The notes under the pieces are model-generated. The model searched no databases. It was not told where the DNA came from and was given only the letters and a program-made list of their open reading frames with translations. A DNA stretch of 64,000 nucleotides, taken from Planctomycetota bacterium (lineage in GTDB: Bacteria; Planctomycetota; UBA1135; JAKEFM01). Positions 27,148 to 35,571 of this stretch are shown here, one piece after another; the stretch's first letter is position 1; each line of letters opens with the position of its first letter. The DNA lies in the NCBI GenBank assembly GCA_022616055.1, contig JAKEFM010000115.1, forward strand, positions 1 through 64,000. Reading direction: 5' to 3'. A program made the position numbers and the translations under genes.

Positions 27148-28900
27148 TCTTGATCGTTCGCGCCTCCCCGCCGCGGTCGAAGTCGACCTCGACCTCCTCG
27201 CCGGGCCGGTACTTCCCCAGCGCGAAGGTGAGGTCGTGCACGTTCTCGACCTTGACCTCCCCGATCCGCTTCACGACGTCGCCGGCCGCGAGGCCCGCCT
27301 TCTCGGCCGGGCTCCCCGCGCTGGTGCCGGAGAGGCGCACCCCCTTGTCGGAGGCGCCGTAGTCCGGGACGGTCCCGAGCCACGCCCGCATCCCCCCTCC
27401 CGAGACGGGCTTCGGGTCCTCCGTCTTCGAGAAGGGGACCGGCTCCGCGCTCGAGGCGATGGTCCAGGCGACGCGCGCGCAGAGAGTCGCGATGCGAGCG
27501 GCGTCGGCGGCGTTCACCTTCGAGGCGTCGTCCGAGGGCTTGTGGTAGTCCTCGTGCGCCCCCGTGAAGAAGAAGAGGACCGGGATCCCCTTCCCGTAGA
27601 ACGACTCGTGGTCGCTCCCGCCGAAGGAGGTCCGTGCGCTCTCGGAGAGGCGCGCCTGGAGCCCGAGGTCGGCCCCGGCCGCGTCGATCGCGGGCTTCCA
27701 GCGCGGGGAGGTGCCCACGCCTCCGACGTCCACCTGCCCGCCGCGGCTGCGTCCGACCATGTCGAGGTTGAGCATCGCGGCGAAGGGGCCGACGCCGGCG
27801 GGCGTCTCCTCGACGAGCCGCTTCGATCCGAGGAGCCCCTCCTCCTCGCCCGAGAAGGCGGCGAAGAGGAGGCTGCGGGTCGGCCTCGTCCCCCGCGAGG
27901 CGAGGGAACGGGCGATCTCGAGGAGCGCGGCGGTCCCGGAGGCGTTGTCGTCCGCGCCGTTGTGGATCTCCCCGGCCGCCTTCGGGTCGATGGAATCCCT
28001 CCCTCCCATCCCGAGATGGTCGTAGTGCGCCCCGACGACGACCCCTCCCGCGGAGGGGTCGGTCCCGCGGAGCAGGCCGAGGACGTTGCGCGCCTTCCCC
28101 TTCCGGCGGATCACGTCGGCCTTGAGGGCGACGCGGACGCCCGGGAGCGGAGCGGAGCGCGGCTTGCGCTCCGCGTCGATCGCGGCCTGCGCCGCGCGCA
28201 GGTCGAATCCGGCCGCCGAGGCGATCGCCAGGGCCGCCTCGTTCGAGACCTGCAGGGCGGGGATCCCGCCGTCGCTCTCCGCGCCGCGGAAGGGATCGAA
28301 GGCGTCGTCGGGCGGGGCGGCGGGCGACCAGCCGTTGAGGAGGAGGAGCCCCGCCGCGCCGTGCTGGCGGGCGTTGAGGACCTTGTCGCGCAGGTCGGCC
28401 CCACGGACGGGCGCGTGGGGGTCTTCCCGCGCCTGCATCGCCGGGGCGAAGCGCAGGACGAGGACGACCCGGTCCTTGGCGTCGAGCCCCGCGAAGTCGT
28501 CGTGCCCCGACTCGGAGTCGGTGATCCCGTATCCCGCGAAGACGACCTCGCCGTCCGCCTCGGCGGAGGCGGAGAGGGGAAGGGGCTGGAGGCGGCCGGC
28601 GAGCGGGGCGACGGGACCTCCCGGCGGTTTCAGGGCGAGGGACGAGGAGTTCCCGGCGCTCGTCTCAAGCGGGACCTCGAACTCCTGGAACCAGCCTCCC
28701 CCCTCCCCCGCGGGCTCGAGGCCGAGGGCGCGGAACCGCGACTCGACGTAGCGCGCCGCGCGGTCCGCCCCGCGGGTCCCCGACCGTCGCCCCTCGAGGG
28801 CGTCGTCGGCGAGGAACTCGACGTGTGCGAAGAGGTCGGGGACGGCGATCGGCGGCCCGTCGCCCGGGGGGGAGAGCGCGAGGAGGAGGAGGAGTCTCAT
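27116..28900 (-). CDS. Secreted M28 family zinc aminopeptidase with PA and PDZ domains
   Basis: This 594-residue protein has a signal peptide (RLLLLLALS). A protease-associated domain is inserted at about 115-260. The M28 core shows H292-Y-D (GAHYDHLGMGG), the bridging Asp at 317-318 (NGADDNASGTAALLE), catalytic and metal Glu in FSGEEEGLLGS (352-353), D380 and H453 (HEDYHKPSDD). A PDZ domain occupies about 500-585 (GTSAGSPAEKAGLAAGDVV). The full ligand set indicates an active exopeptidase in the envelope. It is divergent from the membrane-protein gene at 29006. Confidence 0.92.
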   Translation of the reverse strand: MRLLLLLALSPPGDGPPIAVPDLFAHVEFLADDALEGRRSGTRGADRAARYVESRFRALGLEPAGEGGGWFQEFEVPLETSAGNSSSLALKPPGGPVAPLAGRLQPLPLSASAEADGEVVFAGYGITDSESGHDDFAGLDAKDRVVLVLRFAPAMQAREDPHAPVRGADLRDKVLNARQHGAAGLLLLNGWSPAAPPDDAFDPFRGAESDGGIPALQVSNEAALAIASAAGFDLRAAQAAIDAERKPRSAPLPGVRVALKADVIRRKGKARNVLGLLRGTDPSAGGVVVGAHYDHLGMGGRDSIDPKAAGEIHNGADDNASGTAALLEIARSLASRGTRPTRSLLFAAFSGEEEGLLGSKRLVEETPAGVGPFAAMLNLDMVGRSRGGQVDVGGVGTSPRWKPAIDAAGADLGLQARLSESARTSFGGSDHESFYGKGIPVLFFFTGAHEDYHKPSDDASKVNAADAARIATLCARVAWTIASSAEPVPFSKTEDPKPVSGGGMRAWLGTVPDYGASDKGVRLSGTSAGSPAEKAGLAAGDVVKRIGEVKVENVHDLTFALGKYRPGEEVEVDFDRGGEARTIKITLGRRGGGW

Positions 28901-29005
28901 CGAGGGGGAGCAGGCGGCGGCCAGTCTACGGGAGCCCCTCTCGCGCCGTGAGTCCGACGCCGGGAACTGGGAGCGGGAGGGGCGCTTCCCTATCGTTCAC
29001 CCGCG

Positions 29006-30847
29006 ATGGGCGCGGCGCGGATCCCCTTCTCCCACCGCCTCGGGCTCCTCCTCGCCCTCCTCTCGGCCGCGGTCATCTTCGAGTGGGTTCCCTACTTCCA
29101 CGGAAGGCTCGGGCTGCCCCTCGACGACGCCTGGATCCACTCCGCCCTCGCCCGCAACGTCGCGGAGGGGCACTCCCTCGCCCCCAACCCCGGCGATCCG
29201 GTCGTCCCCTCCTCGACCGCGCCGCTCTGGACGCTCCTCGAAGCGGGGCTCCTCGCGGGGGCGGACCTCCTCGGGGCGGGGAGCGATCCGGACGGGACGG
29301 CGGCGATCGTCTCCGCGAAGGTCCTCGGCCTCGCCTCCGGCTATCTCGCCGCCCTCCTCCTCTGGCGACTGGTCCGGACCGTCACGGGCTCGCTCCCGCT
29401 CGCCTTCCTCGGCGGCGCGCTCCTCGCGACCCAGGCCCGGTTCGTGTGGGGGGTCCTTTCCGGCCTCGAGGTCCCCCTCTACACGTGCCTCGTCCTCCTC
29501 GGGCTCGACCTCCATCTCCGCTACCGGGACGAAGCGGGGTGGAGGCGCCACCTCCCCCTCCCGGTCTTCGCGGCTGCCGTGTTCTCCCGGCCCGAGTGCC
29601 TCCTCTTCTTCCCGATCCTCTGGCTCGACCGGGTCCTCTTCGGGAAGCGGGAGGGGCGCTCGCCGGGGCGGCTCGCGGCGGACGCGGCGACGACCCTCGG
29701 CTTCCTCCTCCTCTTCCCCGCCGTCAACCTCCTCCTCTGGGGCCGCCCGTTCCCGACGACCTTCTACGTGAAGGCCGAGCCGACGAGCGTCTTCGCCGTC
29801 CTCGCCGCGGAGGAGCCAGGCGTGGCGGTCCGCTACCTCGGGATGACGCTCGTCCAGCAGGCGCTCTTCTGGTTCTCCTTCTTCCCGGCCCTCTTCCTCC
29901 CCCTCGCCTTCTTCGCCGGGCGGGGGGGCGTCGCGCTCCTCTCGGAGCCGGGCCGGCGCGCCACCGTCCTCCCGCTCGCGTTCCTCGCCTTCCCCTTCCT
30001 CCACGGGCTCCTCGCCGGCACGAACCCGGCGCTCCAGTCGGGAAGGCGCTTCTTCATGATCCCCCCCCTCTTCCTGGCAACCGCGCTCGCGGGCCTCGGC
30101 GCCCTCCGCCTGCCCCGGGCTGGGAGGATCGCCGCCGCCGCGACGGCCCTCCTCGCCTCCGCGGTGGCGGTGGCGATCCTCGCGGGATTCGATCCGGGGA
30201 TCGCCGGGTTGTTCGCGCGCTACTTCTACCTCGGCGAGTCGGCGCTCGCGGAGCCCGCGCTGCGCCAGCTCCAGCCGATGGCCCTCGCGGGCTTCGGCCT
30301 GCGGTTCGCCGCGGGCCTCGCCTTCCTCCACGTCGCGGTGGCCGCGGCGGGGATCGCCGCGGGCGGGACGCCCGGGAGGCGCCTCCTCCTCGCCGCCGTC
30401 GGCCTCTCCCTCCTCCAGGGGCTGGGGGCGCTGGCGGACCACGCGCGAGCGTACGCGCGCAACGTGCGGGACACCTTCGAGCTCAACGTCGCCTCCGGCG
30501 TCTGGGTCCGCGACCACCTCCCGACGGGGGCGCTGGTCGCGGTCCACGATTTCGGGGCGATCGCCTACTTCGGCCGACGGCGCGTCCTCGACCTCGAGGG
30601 GATCGGGAGCCCGGAGGCGATCGAGGCGAGGGGGAAAGGGGCGGAGGGGCTCGTGGCGCTGATCCGCAGCCGCCGGCCCACCCACTACGTCGGCTCCCCC
30701 GGCGGGCTCCGGTCCGCGTACGGACCCGCGCTCAAGCAGCTCGTCGACGCGGGTCAGCTCGAGAGCAAGCCGCTCCACGAGATCGACTTCCCCGAGAACG
30801 TGACCGTCGCCGGGGGGAAGATCTCGATCGGCCGGTTCAGCTGGTAG
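29006..30847 (+). CDS. Multi-pass GT-C-type glycosyltransferase-like membrane protein
   Basis: This 613-residue protein has about 10-12 hydrophobic helices. The first periplasmic loop carries an acidic pair (LPLDDAWIH, D40-D41), the usual catalytic or metal site of GT-C enzymes such as ArnT/GT39. The C-terminal 120 residues form a soluble domain (VRDHLPTGALVAVHDFGAIA, FGRRRVLDLEGIG). These proteins transfer sugars from polyprenyl-phosphate donors outside the membrane. The acceptor is unknown. Its 3' end overlaps the convergent gene by 11 bases. TATCGT lies 9 bases before the start. Confidence 0.75.
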   Translation: MGAARIPFSHRLGLLLALLSAAVIFEWVPYFHGRLGLPLDDAWIHSALARNVAEGHSLAPNPGDPVVPSSTAPLWTLLEAGLLAGADLLGAGSDPDGTAAIVSAKVLGLASGYLAALLLWRLVRTVTGSLPLAFLGGALLATQARFVWGVLSGLEVPLYTCLVLLGLDLHLRYRDEAGWRRHLPLPVFAAAVFSRPECLLFFPILWLDRVLFGKREGRSPGRLAADAATTLGFLLLFPAVNLLLWGRPFPTTFYVKAEPTSVFAVLAAEEPGVAVRYLGMTLVQQALFWFSFFPALFLPLAFFAGRGGVALLSEPGRRATVLPLAFLAFPFLHGLLAGTNPALQSGRRFFMIPPLFLATALAGLGALRLPRAGRIAAAATALLASAVAVAILAGFDPGIAGLFARYFYLGESALAEPALRQLQPMALAGFGLRFAAGLAFLHVAVAAAGIAAGGTPGRRLLLAAVGLSLLQGLGALADHARAYARNVRDTFELNVASGVWVRDHLPTGALVAVHDFGAIAYFGRRRVLDLEGIGSPEAIEARGKGAEGLVALIRSRRPTHYVGSPGGLRSAYGPALKQLVDAGQLESKPLHEIDFPENVTVAGGKISIGRFSW

Positions 30848-33047
30848 GCCGGACCCGGAAGGTCCCCAGCGCGCTCCGCGCGGTCGCCGAGTGCACCGCG
30901 CCCCGGCGCCCCAGCTCCTCGAAGAAGTAGTGGACGACCGGGGTGTTCGAGAACCGGGGGAGGAGGCCGAGCACGCGGCGGGCGTACGCGTCGAGCGGGA
31001 CGCGCCCCCCCGCGGCCTCCTCCGCCTCGAAGAAGAACGATCCCGTCTCCCCCGGCGAGATCCAGGCCAGGCGGTAGGACCCCCGCTCGGACGGGAGGAA
31101 GGGGACGGTCCAGTCGGCGAGCTCCTCCCCCCGCAGCAGAGGAGTCTCGAGCCGGTCCAGGCTCCCCCGCAGCCGCAGCGCCCGGACCTCCATCCCGGCG
31201 CCCTCGAACTTGAGCTCGAGCCGGGAGATCCCCCCTTCCGTGAGGCCGCGGAGGTACCAGCCGAGGTGGTTGCCGAGGGCGAGGGAGAAGCGGCGCGCCC
31301 CTTCGCGGAGGCCGACCTCCGCGAGGGGGGCGCGGTCGAACTGCTCGGTCGCGCCCCGCGCCCCGAACCAGCGGGCGAGGATCCTCACCGGGCCGTCGGC
31401 CCGCACGAGGACCTCGAGCGCGGCGCTTCGCCTCGGATCGAGCCCCGCCAGCGGCCACTCGATCGTCGCCTGCTCCCCCTCGAGCGCCAGCCCCTCGGCG
31501 GGGATCTCGTACTCGAGGTCTTCCCCCGGCAACGGGGGATAGTCGAGGAGGCCGCGGCGGGAGGGGTCCCAGCCGATGACGAAGGGCGTGGCCTCCCCGA
31601 CCGCGGCGAGCGGGGCCGCGTCGAGCGCCTCGCGATCGAGCACGCACTGGATCAGGTTGAGGACGGGGAGATCGCGGTCGAGGTAGGGGCGCTGGAGCGC
31701 GCACTCGACCGTGTTCGAGTCGAGGACCGGGACCCCCTGCTCGAGGACCGGGAAATTGAACAGGGCGATCGGCCGGCCATCCCCCTGCTCGGTCGCGAAC
31801 CGGTCGACCGCGCGGACGAACTCGGTCGCCTCGATCGACCCGGCCCGCCACCTCGCCTGCTCCTCCGCGAGGAGGCGCAGCGGCGCCGCGACGAGGAGGG
31901 CCTCCGCGACGAGGAGGGCGGTCGCGCTCGCGAATCCTCCCCGGCGGCCGGGGGAAGGGAGGAGCCAGGCGAGGAGGACGGAGACCGGGACGGAGGCGAA
32001 GTAGAGCGTCCGGGCCCCGCTCAAGTCCGGGCGGACCTCGACGGGGAAGGTGGGGAGGAGCCCTGCCGCGAGCCACGCCGCGGCGGCGAGGACGGTCCCG
32101 CGCGAGCCGCGCCGGAGGAGGAGGACGAGGAGCGAGGCGAGGGGGACGAGGAGGTGGAGGGCCGCGAACGGGCGCAGGCCGGGGAGGAGCCCCTCCCGGA
32201 AGGGGAAGAAGAGGGCCTTGACCTTCCCGGGGAGCGTCGAGACGAAGCCGGCCACCGGGGTTCCGATCGCCCCCTCCTCCCCTCCGGTCACGCCGCCCAG
32301 GATGAGGAGGCGCGCGAGGAGGTAGAGGAGAAAGAGGGCCCCATGGGGCGCGACGAACAGGAGGGATCGCCGCAATCGGGACCGCAAGTCCCCGTCCCCT
32401 TCCGCCATCAGGAGCGCGCCGACGAGGGCGAACGGGACCGCGGCCGCCTCCTCCTTCGAAAGGAGGGCGGCGCCGTAGAGGGCGACCGAGCCGGCCCGCA
32501 GGCCACCCGAGCCGCGACGCCACGCCGCGACCCCGAGGGCGAGGGAGCCGAGGGCGAGGCAACCCGAGGTGGAGGAGACCCGCCCGGGGATCCAGGTGAC
32601 GGCCTCCGCGCGGGCGGGGTGGAGGGCGAAGGCGGCGGTCGCGACGAAGGCGACGATCCAGCCGCGGGAGGGGAGGAGGAGACGGATCGCGCCGAGGAGG
32701 AGGAGGGAGGCGGCGGCGTGCGTCAGGAAGTTCGCGAGGTGGTACCCGAAGGCGACCCGTCCGAAGAGGGTCCAGTCGAGGGCGTACTGGAGCGTGAGGA
32801 GAGGTCGCCAGACGGCGTGTCCCTCGAGACCGAGCCAGGGGGACGTCCACTCGTCGAGGAGGCGCGGGAGGTCGAGTGCCCCGTCGCGCAGGAGGAGGTT
32901 CGCCTCGAAGGCGTCCGAGAGGAACCATCCGCCGAGACCTCCCCCGAACCCGAGGAGGAGGAGGGCGAGGAGGCCCGCGAATGCGATCGCTCCCTCCCGT
33001 CCCGGCGAGGCCGCCCGCTCCGGATCCCGCGCGCTCGCCGGCGCCAC
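30837..33047 (-). CDS. Large GT-C/GT39-like integral membrane protein
   Basis: This 736-residue protein from GTG 33047 has about ten membrane helices in the first 440 residues, with an acidic residue in the first loop (WFLSDAFEANLL) and an arginine-rich ALHPARAEAVTWIPGR segment typical of the GT39-like family with Pro/His/Arg loop motifs. The remaining 300 residues are a soluble beta-rich domain. It probably acts in cell-surface glycan assembly. It is divergent from the YfhO gene with only 58 bases between starts, so both promoters must overlap there. Confidence 0.75.
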   Translation of the reverse strand: MAPASARDPERAASPGREGAIAFAGLLALLLLGFGGGLGGWFLSDAFEANLLLRDGALDLPRLLDEWTSPWLGLEGHAVWRPLLTLQYALDWTLFGRVAFGYHLANFLTHAAASLLLLGAIRLLLPSRGWIVAFVATAAFALHPARAEAVTWIPGRVSSTSGCLALGSLALGVAAWRRGSGGLRAGSVALYGAALLSKEEAAAVPFALVGALLMAEGDGDLRSRLRRSLLFVAPHGALFLLYLLARLLILGGVTGGEEGAIGTPVAGFVSTLPGKVKALFFPFREGLLPGLRPFAALHLLVPLASLLVLLLRRGSRGTVLAAAAWLAAGLLPTFPVEVRPDLSGARTLYFASVPVSVLLAWLLPSPGRRGGFASATALLVAEALLVAAPLRLLAEEQARWRAGSIEATEFVRAVDRFATEQGDGRPIALFNFPVLEQGVPVLDSNTVECALQRPYLDRDLPVLNLIQCVLDREALDAAPLAAVGEATPFVIGWDPSRRGLLDYPPLPGEDLEYEIPAEGLALEGEQATIEWPLAGLDPRRSAALEVLVRADGPVRILARWFGARGATEQFDRAPLAEVGLREGARRFSLALGNHLGWYLRGLTEGGISRLELKFEGAGMEVRALRLRGSLDRLETPLLRGEELADWTVPFLPSERGSYRLAWISPGETGSFFFEAEEAAGGRVPLDAYARRVLGLLPRFSNTPVVHYFFEELGRRGAVHSATARSALGTFRVRPTS

Positions 33048-33105
33048 CGGATCACTATATCCCCCGCCCTCCCACGGCTATCTTCCCGCGTCGACCGCCG
33101 GCCGG

Positions 33106-35571
33106 ATGAGGAATCCCCGCGATCTCCCCGCGCTCCTCCTCTACGCCGCGGCGGCGGTCCTCCTCTACGGCGGGACCTTCGGCGGGGGGAGGGTCTTCTT
33201 CCCCATCCACTCCGACGAGTTCCCTCCCTGGTCGGCCGCCGTCCCCGAGGAGCGCCTCGCCTCCCTGCGCGCGACCTCGATCCGCGGCCTCACGGACAAG
33301 CCCTGGTCCTTCCATCCCCAGTTCGTCGAGGCGGGGAGGGCGCTGCGGTCCGGGGAGCTCCCCCTCTGGAATCCGCACTTCTTCTGCGGGTACCCCCAGC
33401 ACGGCGCGCAGCTCACGGGGCTCTTCTACCCCTTCAACCTCCCCCTCCTCCTCGGAGACCCCTTCCGCTGGTACGGCTTCCTCGCCGCGTTCCACGCCTT
33501 CGCGGCGGCCTCCCTCACCTACGCGTTCCTTGCCCGCCTCGGGGTCGGGCGCGCGGGAGCGGGCCTCGCCGGCCTCGCCTTCGGATTCGGCGGCTGGCAC
33601 CTGCTGCGAGCGCACTACCCGATGGTCGCGGCGGCGGGGACCTGGGTGCCGCTCGTCCTCCTCTCGATCGAATCGCTCTCGCGGGGGAAGGGCCCCCGAT
33701 GGATCGCCGCCGGGGCGATCGCCCTCGCCCTCTCCTTCTGCGCGGGCTTCCCGCAGGTCGGGATCCTCACGGCGGAACTCGCCCTCGCGTACGGGGCCTG
33801 GCGATTCCTCGCCCTGCGACGGGATCCGGCGGGGCCGGCCCCGCGGGCGTTCGTCATCTCCTGCGCGGCCCTCCTCCTCCTCGGCGGGATCCTCGCCGCG
33901 CCGCAGATCCTCCCCGGAGTGGAGTTCGGCTACCTCGCGCAGCGGAGCGAGGTCTCGGTCGAGGACCTGCGGATCCGCGCCCTGCATCCCGCGCACTACC
34001 TCTCCCTCCTCGTCCCCGACCTCTTCGGGGATCCCCTCCGCGACGCTTCGGGCCCGCCGCTCCTCGCGGGGCTCCTCGTCCCGCCGAGCGACGTCGCCTT
34101 CAACGTCTTCGAGAACGGCGCCTACTTCGGCGTCCTCCCGCTCCTCGTCGCCTTCCTCGGCCTGCGCCGCCGCGGGCCGGCCGCGTTCTTCGCGGTGGCG
34201 GCGGCGGCCCTCGCCGCCCTTTCCCTCGCGAGCCCCCTCCTCTCCGTGGGCCGCGCCCTCCTCCCCGGCTTCCGGGTCGGAGCGCCCGCGCGCGCTCTCT
34301 TCGGCGTCGCGTTCTGCGGCGCGGCCCTCGCGGGCTTCGGTCTCGACGCGCTCCTCCGGGAGGGCCTCCCCCGCCGGCGGACGGCGGTCGCCGCCCTCCT
34401 CCTCGTCGCCGCGGGCTGGGCCGCGGCCATCCTCTCCTTCGGGGACGCCTCCTTCGCGGGGAAGCGCCTCTTCACGAGCCGTCCGGCCCTGGCGCGGGTG
34501 AAGGCCCTCACCGGGGTCGAGGTGACGCGCGAGGAGGTCCTCCGTCGCTATCCCGAGGCGGTCCTCGGCGCCCACGTCGACCGCGCCCGCGACCAGGCCG
34601 CCCGGCTCCTCCTCTTCCTCGGAGGCGCCCTCGGCGCGCTCCTCTTCGCCGGGAGATGGCGGCCGGCGTGGGCGATCGGACTGACGGCGGCGGACCTCCT
34701 CGCCTACGGGAGTCCCCTGGCGAACTCCGTCCCGCGGGAGGGGTTGTTCGAACCTCCCGCGCTCGTGCGACCGCTCCTCGGGCGGCGCGAGGAAGGGAGG
34801 ATCTTCCGCGTCGGCGACCGTTTCGTTCTCCCGCCGAACCTCCTCGCCTACTGGGGGCTCGAGGAGGCGAGCGGCTACTCCCCCTCGCTGCGGTCCTACG
34901 AGAAGTTCCTCGGGCTCGTCGACCGCAACGCCCCTTCGGGAGGCGTCGGGGCCTCCTCCCTCTCCGGGCCCGACCCGACCCGGGATCCTCTCTTCCCGCT
35001 GCTCGGGATCCGGTGGCTCCTGGCGCCCCTCGACCTGGCGGAGAGGTGGCCGGCGGCCCGCGGGGAGACGATCGCGCGCGAGGGAGGCTTCGCGCTCCTG
35101 CGACTGCGGGAGACGCCCCTGCGGGCCTTCGTCGTCCGGCGCGCCCGGCGGGTCCTCGACGAAGAGGCTGTCCTCCGCCGGCTGCGCGAGCCCGACTTCG
35201 ATCCGCGGAGCGAGGTCGTCCTCCTCGATCCGGACGTCTCGGGTCCCGACTCGACGCCCGGCGAGGGGGAGGGGATCCCCGCGCGGATCGTCGAGGGCAC
35301 CTTCGACCGCCTCGTCGTCGACTCGCCCGAGGAGGGCTGGCTCGTCCTCCTCGACGCCTGGTATCCCGGATGGGTGGCGCGGAACGGGAAGGGGGAGAAG
35401 AAGGAGATCCTGCGCGCCGACCTCCTCTTCCGCGCCGTGCAGGTCTCGAAGGGGGAGAGGATCGAGTTCTCCTTCGAGCCCGCGAGCTTCCGCTGGGGCG
35501 TCGCGCTCGGGGTCGCCGGCCTCCTCGGGGTGGCCGGGGCCCTGTTCCTGGGTCGGAGGAGGGGCTCGTGA
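33106..35571 (+). CDS. YfhO family membrane protein (first of two)
   Basis: This 821-residue protein has a long multi-helix membrane domain and a C-terminal soluble domain of beta strands (ARIVEGTFDRLVVDSPEEGW, then LVLLDAWYPGWVARNGK). The WYPGW motif with the N-terminal pattern PLWNPHFFCGYPQHGAQLTG is characteristic of YfhO-type GT-C-fold proteins, which glycosylate cell-surface polymers such as lipoteichoic acid in Gram-positives. Here the substrate is unknown. ATG 33106 has TATCTT 21 bases upstream. It overlaps the next YfhO gene by four bases (GTGA), so the two are translationally coupled. Confidence 0.85.
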   Translation: MRNPRDLPALLLYAAAAVLLYGGTFGGGRVFFPIHSDEFPPWSAAVPEERLASLRATSIRGLTDKPWSFHPQFVEAGRALRSGELPLWNPHFFCGYPQHGAQLTGLFYPFNLPLLLGDPFRWYGFLAAFHAFAAASLTYAFLARLGVGRAGAGLAGLAFGFGGWHLLRAHYPMVAAAGTWVPLVLLSIESLSRGKGPRWIAAGAIALALSFCAGFPQVGILTAELALAYGAWRFLALRRDPAGPAPRAFVISCAALLLLGGILAAPQILPGVEFGYLAQRSEVSVEDLRIRALHPAHYLSLLVPDLFGDPLRDASGPPLLAGLLVPPSDVAFNVFENGAYFGVLPLLVAFLGLRRRGPAAFFAVAAAALAALSLASPLLSVGRALLPGFRVGAPARALFGVAFCGAALAGFGLDALLREGLPRRRTAVAALLLVAAGWAAAILSFGDASFAGKRLFTSRPALARVKALTGVEVTREEVLRRYPEAVLGAHVDRARDQAARLLLFLGGALGALLFAGRWRPAWAIGLTAADLLAYGSPLANSVPREGLFEPPALVRPLLGRREEGRIFRVGDRFVLPPNLLAYWGLEEASGYSPSLRSYEKFLGLVDRNAPSGGVGASSLSGPDPTRDPLFPLLGIRWLLAPLDLAERWPAARGETIAREGGFALLRLRETPLRAFVVRRARRVLDEEAVLRRLREPDFDPRSEVVLLDPDVSGPDSTPGEGEGIPARIVEGTFDRLVVDSPEEGWLVLLDAWYPGWVARNGKGEKKEILRADLLFRAVQVSKGERIEFSFEPASFRWGVALGVAGLLGVAGALFLGRRRGS